Shown here one piece after another: positions 6,227 to 9,070 of a DNA stretch of 9,070 nucleotides. The stretch's first letter is position 1; each line of letters begins with the position of its first letter. The stretch covers positions 1 to 9,070 of the forward strand of contig JAOUEK010000047.1 of the NCBI GenBank assembly GCA_029858755.1. Reading direction: 5' to 3'. This DNA is from Thermoleophilia bacterium (lineage in GTDB: Bacteria; Actinomycetota; Thermoleophilia; Gaiellales; Gaiellaceae). The position numbers were made by a program, and so were the translations under genes. The notes beneath the pieces were generated by a model. The model searched no databases. It was not told the origin of the DNA and was given only the letters and a program-made list of their open reading frames with translations.

Positions 6227-8173
6227 TCAGCCGGCGGCGGGGTCGGGCGGGGGCTGCATCGCCGCACCCGGAAGGGGGCGCGGGGCGGGCTTGAGCACGG
6301 GCTTCTTGTCGGGCTCGGGCCTCGGCTCCTCGACGACGGGCGCGGGTGGCTCGGCGAACACCGACTCCTCGGCCTCGCCGGCCAGCAGCCGCTCGAACTG
6401 CTCCTTGTCGATGGTCTCGCGCTCGATCAGGATCGCCGAGAGCTGGTGCAGCTCGTCCATGTGCTCGCGGAGCACGGTGGTCGCGGTGTCGTGCGACTCC
6501 TCGATCACGCGGCGGATCTCGTCGTCGATCTGCTTGGCGATCTCGTCCGAGTAGTCGGGCTCCGCCGACATCTCGCGCCCGAGGAAGGGCATGTCGTGGT
6601 TCCGCCCGAGCACGCGCGGGCCGAGCTTCTCGCTCATGCCGAAGCGCATCACCATCTGCTTGGCCGTGTGCGTGACCTTCTCCAGGTCGTTGGCGGCGCC
6701 CGTCGTCACCTCGTGGAAGACCAGCTCCTCTGCTGCACGCCCGCCGAGGGTCATCGCCATCTGATCCATCAGCGCACCCTTCGTCGTCAGGTACCGGTCC
6801 TCGCTGGGCAGCGAGATCGTGTAGCCGAGCGCCTGGCCGCGGCTGACGATCGAGATCTTGTGCACCTCGTCCGTCTCGTGCAGGTAGAAGCCCACCAGCG
6901 CGTGCCCCATCTCGTGGTAGGCGGTGATCTTCCGCTCCTTCTCCGAGAAGAGCCGCGACTTCTTCTCGGGGCCGGCGATCACGCGCATGATCCCCTCTTC
7001 GAGCTCGTCCTGCGCGATCGTCTTGTTGCCGCGACGGGCCGCGAGCAGCGCGGCCTCGTTGATCACGTTGGCGAGGTCGGCTCCGGTGAAGCCGGGCGTC
7101 GCGGCGGCGAGCGTGTCGAGGTCGATCTCCTTGGCGAGCGGCTTGCCCTTCGCGTGCACCTCGAGGATGTGGCGGCGGCCGTTGCGGTCGGGCCGGTCGA
7201 CCACGATCTGGCGGTCGAAGCGGCCCGGGCGGAGCAGCGCCGGGTCGAGGATGTCCGGTCGGTTCGTGGCGGCGATGAGGATGATGTTGTCCTTCAGCTC
7301 GAACCCGTCCATCTCGACGAGCAGCTGGTTGAGCGTCTGCTCGCGCTCGTCGTGACCGCCGCCGAGGCCGGCGCCGCGGTGGCGGCCGACAGCGTCGATC
7401 TCGTCGATGAAGATGATGCAGGGGCTCGCCTGCTTGGCCTGCTCGAACAGGTCGCGGACGCGTGACGCACCGACGCCGACGAACATCTCGACGAAGTCCG
7501 AGCCCGAGATGGAGAAGAACGGCACGCCGGCCTCGCCGGCGGTCGCGCGGGCGAGCAGCGTCTTGCCGGTGCCGGGCGGCCCGTACAGCAGCACTCCCTT
7601 GGGGATGCGTGCGCCGAGCGCCTGGAACTTCTTCGGGTTCTCGAGGAACTCCTTGATCTCCTGGAGCTCCTCGACGGCCTCGTCGGCTCCCGCGACGTCC
7701 TTGTAGGTGACCTTCGGCGAGTCGGGCGACATCCGCTTGGCCTTGCTCTTGCCGAAGCTCATCACCTTGGAGCCGCCGCCCTGCATCTGGTTCATGAGGA
7801 AGATCCAGAACGCGATCAGCAGCAGGATCGGGAAGAGGCTGGTGAGCAGCGTCCACCACGCGGACGAGCCCGTCCCCTTCGAGTCGAAGCGGATGTTCTG
7901 CTTCTGCAGCACCTGCTGGAAGGCGAACTGCGACTCCGGCGTCGGGTAGTTGACCTTGACCTTCTGGCCGGAGTCGAGCGTGGCGGAGATCTGCTGCCGG
8001 CTGGGCGTGAAGAGGACGTCGGACACGTTGCCCGCCTCGGCCTGCTGGATCAGCTCCGAGTAGGTGACCTTCTGCGTCTGATCGTCACGCGAGATCAGTG
8101 TCTGGCTCGCCAGGTAGACGAGCAGCACGATGACGACGAGGGGGAAGAGCGCGCTGCGGAAGAACCTGTTCAT
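6227..8173 (-). CDS. ftsH: ATP-dependent zinc metalloprotease FtsH
   Basis: At 648 residues this is a complete FtsH, the membrane-anchored hexameric protease that extracts and degrades membrane and short-lived soluble proteins. It has a first membrane helix at about 8-26, an extracytoplasmic domain of about 80 residues, and a second helix at about 106-128. Next come Walker A GPPGTGKT (198-205), Walker B IIFIDEID (253-260), and the second region of homology with [20 protein letters not shown] (302-321). The zinc site HEMGH is at 420-424 and the third ligand Asp496 lies in AANDLEKV. The C-terminal 35 residues or so are Pro-rich and likely disordered. The ATG at 8173 precedes a normal short cytoplasmic N-terminus ([10 protein letters not shown]). 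No strong Shine-Dalgarno sequence is visible. It lies 72 bp behind hpt on the same strand, as is common for tilS-hpt-ftsH. Confidence 0.98.
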   Translation of the reverse strand: MNRFFRSALFPLVVIVLLVYLASQTLISRDDQTQKVTYSELIQQAEAGNVSDVLFTPSRQQISATLDSGQKVKVNYPTPESQFAFQQVLQKQNIRFDSKGTGSSAWWTLLTSLFPILLLIAFWIFLMNQMQGGGSKVMSFGKSKAKRMSPDSPKVTYKDVAGADEAVEELQEIKEFLENPKKFQALGARIPKGVLLYGPPGTGKTLLARATAGEAGVPFFSISGSDFVEMFVGVGASRVRDLFEQAKQASPCIIFIDEIDAVGRHRGAGLGGGHDEREQTLNQLLVEMDGFELKDNIILIAATNRPDILDPALLRPGRFDRQIVVDRPDRNGRRHILEVHAKGKPLAKEIDLDTLAAATPGFTGADLANVINEAALLAARRGNKTIAQDELEEGIMRVIAGPEKKSRLFSEKERKITAYHEMGHALVGFYLHETDEVHKISIVSRGQALGYTISLPSEDRYLTTKGALMDQMAMTLGGRAAEELVFHEVTTGAANDLEKVTHTAKQMVMRFGMSEKLGPRVLGRNHDMPFLGREMSAEPDYSDEIAKQIDDEIRRVIEESHDTATTVLREHMDELHQLSAILIERETIDKEQFERLLAGEAEESVFAEPPAPVVEEPRPEPDKKPVLKPAPRPLPGAAMQPPPDPAAG

Positions 8174-8188
8174 ATCGAGTCTTTTCGG

Positions 8189-8194
8189 AGCGTA
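8189..8194 (-). promoter_or_regulatory. Possible -10 box of an ftsH promoter
   Basis: The minus strand reads TGCTGCTACGCTCC upstream of ftsH; TACGCT fits the actinobacterial TANNNT pattern. It lies 15 bases before the ATG, so the leader would be very short, in keeping with the poor ribosome binding site. No convincing -35 element was found. The rest of the 72-bp hpt-ftsH gap holds an 8-bp palindrome GGTTAACC (8232-8239), a T6 run on the plus strand at 8202-8207 and a weak 5-bp stem, none with a clear role. Confidence 0.3.
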
Positions 8195-8245
8195 GCAGCA
8201 CGTTTTTTCGCCGCCGACCCCCGGTCGCCTTGGTTAACCGAGCCG

Positions 8246-8809
8246 TTACGGAGCTCCACTCGTGGCCGCGGTCACGAGATCGGGGTCGAGCACGCCGATG
8301 TAGGGCAGGTTGCGGTACCGCTCGGCGAAGTCGAGGCCGTAGCCGATCACGAAGCGGTTGGGGATCTCGAAGCCGACATAGCGGACGGGAACGTCGATCT
8401 CGCGCCGCTCGGGCTTCGTCAGCAGCGCGCAGATCTCGAGGGTCGCGGGCCGTCGCGCGCGCAGCGTCCGCATCAGGTACGAGAGTGTGAGGCCGGAGTC
8501 GATGATGTCCTCGACCACGAGCACGTGGCGGCCGGCGATGTTCGCGTCGAGGTCCTTGAGGATGCGTACGACGCCGGAGGAGTCGGTCGCGGCACCGTAG
8601 GAGGAGATCGCCATGAAGTCGATCTCGCACGGGATCGACAGCCGTCGCATCAGGTCGGCCATGAAGAAGACCGCGCCCTTGAGCACCCCGACGAGCAGCA
8701 CCTCGCGGCCCTCGAAGTCGGCGCTGATCTCGGCGCCGAGAGCCGCGACCCGCTCCTGGACGGTGGCCTCGTCGAGCAGCACCTCGGCGACGCCGTGGTC
8801 GACGGTCAT
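8246..8809 (-). CDS. hpt: Hypoxanthine phosphoribosyltransferase
   Basis: This 187-residue protein transfers phosphoribose from PRPP to hypoxanthine (and usually guanine) in purine salvage. The PRPP-binding loop VVEDIIDSGLTL is at about 98-109 with its paired acidic residues. The pyrophosphate loop LKGAVFF is at about 43-49, the flexible-loop region contains AISSYG, and the base-binding end reads VGFEIPNRFVIGYGLDFAE followed by RNLPYIGVL. Length and motif order match bacterial Hpt. The ATG at 8809 is preceded at normal spacing by GGAGG; longer upstream frames run through a repeat and are rejected. The stop is TAA 8248-8246. The gene lies 103 bp behind tilS and 72 bp ahead of ftsH. Confidence 0.97.
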   Translation of the reverse strand: MTVDHGVAEVLLDEATVQERVAALGAEISADFEGREVLLVGVLKGAVFFMADLMRRLSIPCEIDFMAISSYGAATDSSGVVRILKDLDANIAGRHVLVVEDIIDSGLTLSYLMRTLRARRPATLEICALLTKPERREIDVPVRYVGFEIPNRFVIGYGLDFAERYRNLPYIGVLDPDLVTAATSGAP

Positions 8810-8813
8810 GCTT

Positions 8814-8818
8814 CCTCC
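8814..8818 (-). promoter_or_regulatory. Ribosome binding site of hpt, overlapping the repeat tail
   Basis: The minus strand reads TCTGCGGAGGAAGC and then the ATG. GGAGG is four bases from the start codon. Its first three bases are the last three of the dispersed repeat, and the repeat's perfect hairpin ends only five bases upstream. Confidence 0.75.
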
Positions 8819-8887
8819 GCAGATCCGGGATCCGCCGAGCGGATCCCGGAGAGCGACAAACCCTGAAGGCGTCCGCTTCGCGGCCGC
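8816..8887 (-). repeat. Dispersed hairpin repeat, copy 2, in the hpt leader
   Basis: On the minus strand this begins with a 25-base head (8887-8863) that matches copy 1 at 24 positions. A perfect 12-bp stem follows (arms 8850-8839 and 8835-8824, TCCGGGATCCGC and its complement) with a 3-base loop. The tail TCTGCGGA (8823-8816) is shared with copy 1. It fills most of the tilS-hpt gap. Confidence 0.8.
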
Positions 8888-8912
8888 GTCGCGTCGTGCG
8901 ACGGAGAGCGTC

Positions 8913-9070
8913 TCACGGGTTCCTCCTCGCCCGCACGACGCCCTCCCAGCCGGGCGCCTCGGCGACGCCGGGCACGGCGACGACGCCCTCGTCCCCGACG
9001 ACGAGCGGCCAGGTGTCCCGCTCCCCTCGCGGCACCTTCGCGTCCACGAGCACATCCTGCACTTTCCGTC
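8913..9070 (-). CDS. tilS: tRNA(Ile)-lysidine synthetase, C-terminal end (partial)
   Basis: The frame enters from the window end and stops at TGA 8915-8913, leaving about 52 residues. They read KVQDVLVDAKVPRGERDTWP, then LVVGDEGVVAVPGVAEAPGW and a short basic tail. This is the typical C-terminal TilS region (family pattern K-x-VQD-hhh-D-x-KVPR-x-x-R-x-x-x-PLVV, then VxVPG). TilS attaches lysine to the wobble cytidine of the CAU-anticodon tRNA-Ile so that it reads AUA. The catalytic P-loop domain is outside the window. The neighbouring hpt and ftsH genes support the call. Confidence 0.9.
   Translation of the reverse strand, partial: RKVQDVLVDAKVPRGERDTWPLVVGDEGVVAVPGVAEAPGWEGVVRARRNP

Noticed and set aside
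5847..6554. Open frames in the 5796-6226 spacer, including one sharing RTPS and SRICG segments with the frame upstream of hpt
   Set aside because: The peptide likeness follows from the DNA repeat. The frame runs antisense into ftsH, and composition is that of GC-rich noise.
8202..8230. T6 run and nearby 5-bp stem in the hpt-ftsH gap as a terminator
   Set aside because: The T run precedes the stem on the plus strand and is an A run after it on the minus strand, so neither direction gives a stem followed by U residues.
8810..9055. An 82-residue N-terminal extension of hpt
   Set aside because: It crosses the repeat and an alternative frame of tilS. The ATG at 8809 has a good ribosome binding site and gives the normal Hpt length.

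Overview
The window is very GC-rich, with few non-coding gaps, GTG starts and 4-bp gene overlaps. Together with the gene order tilS-hpt-ftsH and a nearby folP-folB pair, this points to a high-GC actinobacterium. A deep-branching lineage such as Thermoleophilia (Gaiellales/Solirubrobacterales) is my best guess from the protein style, but I could not test it by search.

Layout. Bases 1-366 (+) are the 3' end of a secreted-protein gene with a pre-peptidase C-terminal (PPC)-type beta domain, probably a subtilisin-like protease. Convergent to it, with overlapping 3' ends, is folP-folB (minus strand, 1545 to 347), two steps of folate synthesis. Six bases beyond the folP start, a plus-strand cluster of five genes begins (about 1552-5795). 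It encodes a DUF4129 membrane protein, a small two-helix protein, a MoxR-type AAA+ ATPase, a DUF58 protein and a multi-helix membrane protein. Each junction is a 4-bp NTGA overlap, the last one only if a CTG start is accepted. Bases 5796-6226 hold no gene but are rich in repeats: an imperfect inverted-repeat element, three tandem units of 88 bp, and a perfect 12-bp hairpin behind ftsH. The minus strand then carries ftsH (8173-6227), hpt (8809-8246) and the 3' end of tilS (9070-8913), a classic housekeeping cluster.

How the parts fit. tilS, hpt and ftsH cover tRNA-Ile lysidine formation, purine salvage and membrane proteolysis. In many actinobacteria the fol genes follow ftsH directly. Here the five-gene plus-strand cluster and the repeat-rich spacer lie between ftsH and folP-folB. 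MoxR, DUF58 and DUF4129 proteins commonly occur together and are thought to form an envelope-associated AAA+ chaperone system, but the exact job is unknown and no transglutaminase partner is present here.

The most interesting non-coding signal is a dispersed repeat found behind ftsH (6141-6215, plus) and in front of hpt (8887-8816, minus). The two copies share a nearly identical 25-base head and a short tail. Between these each has a perfect 12-bp stem whose two arms differ between copies at five positions, all compensated. That pattern suggests selection or copying constraints on a folded structure. In front of hpt the repeat tail also supplies part of the ribosome binding site.
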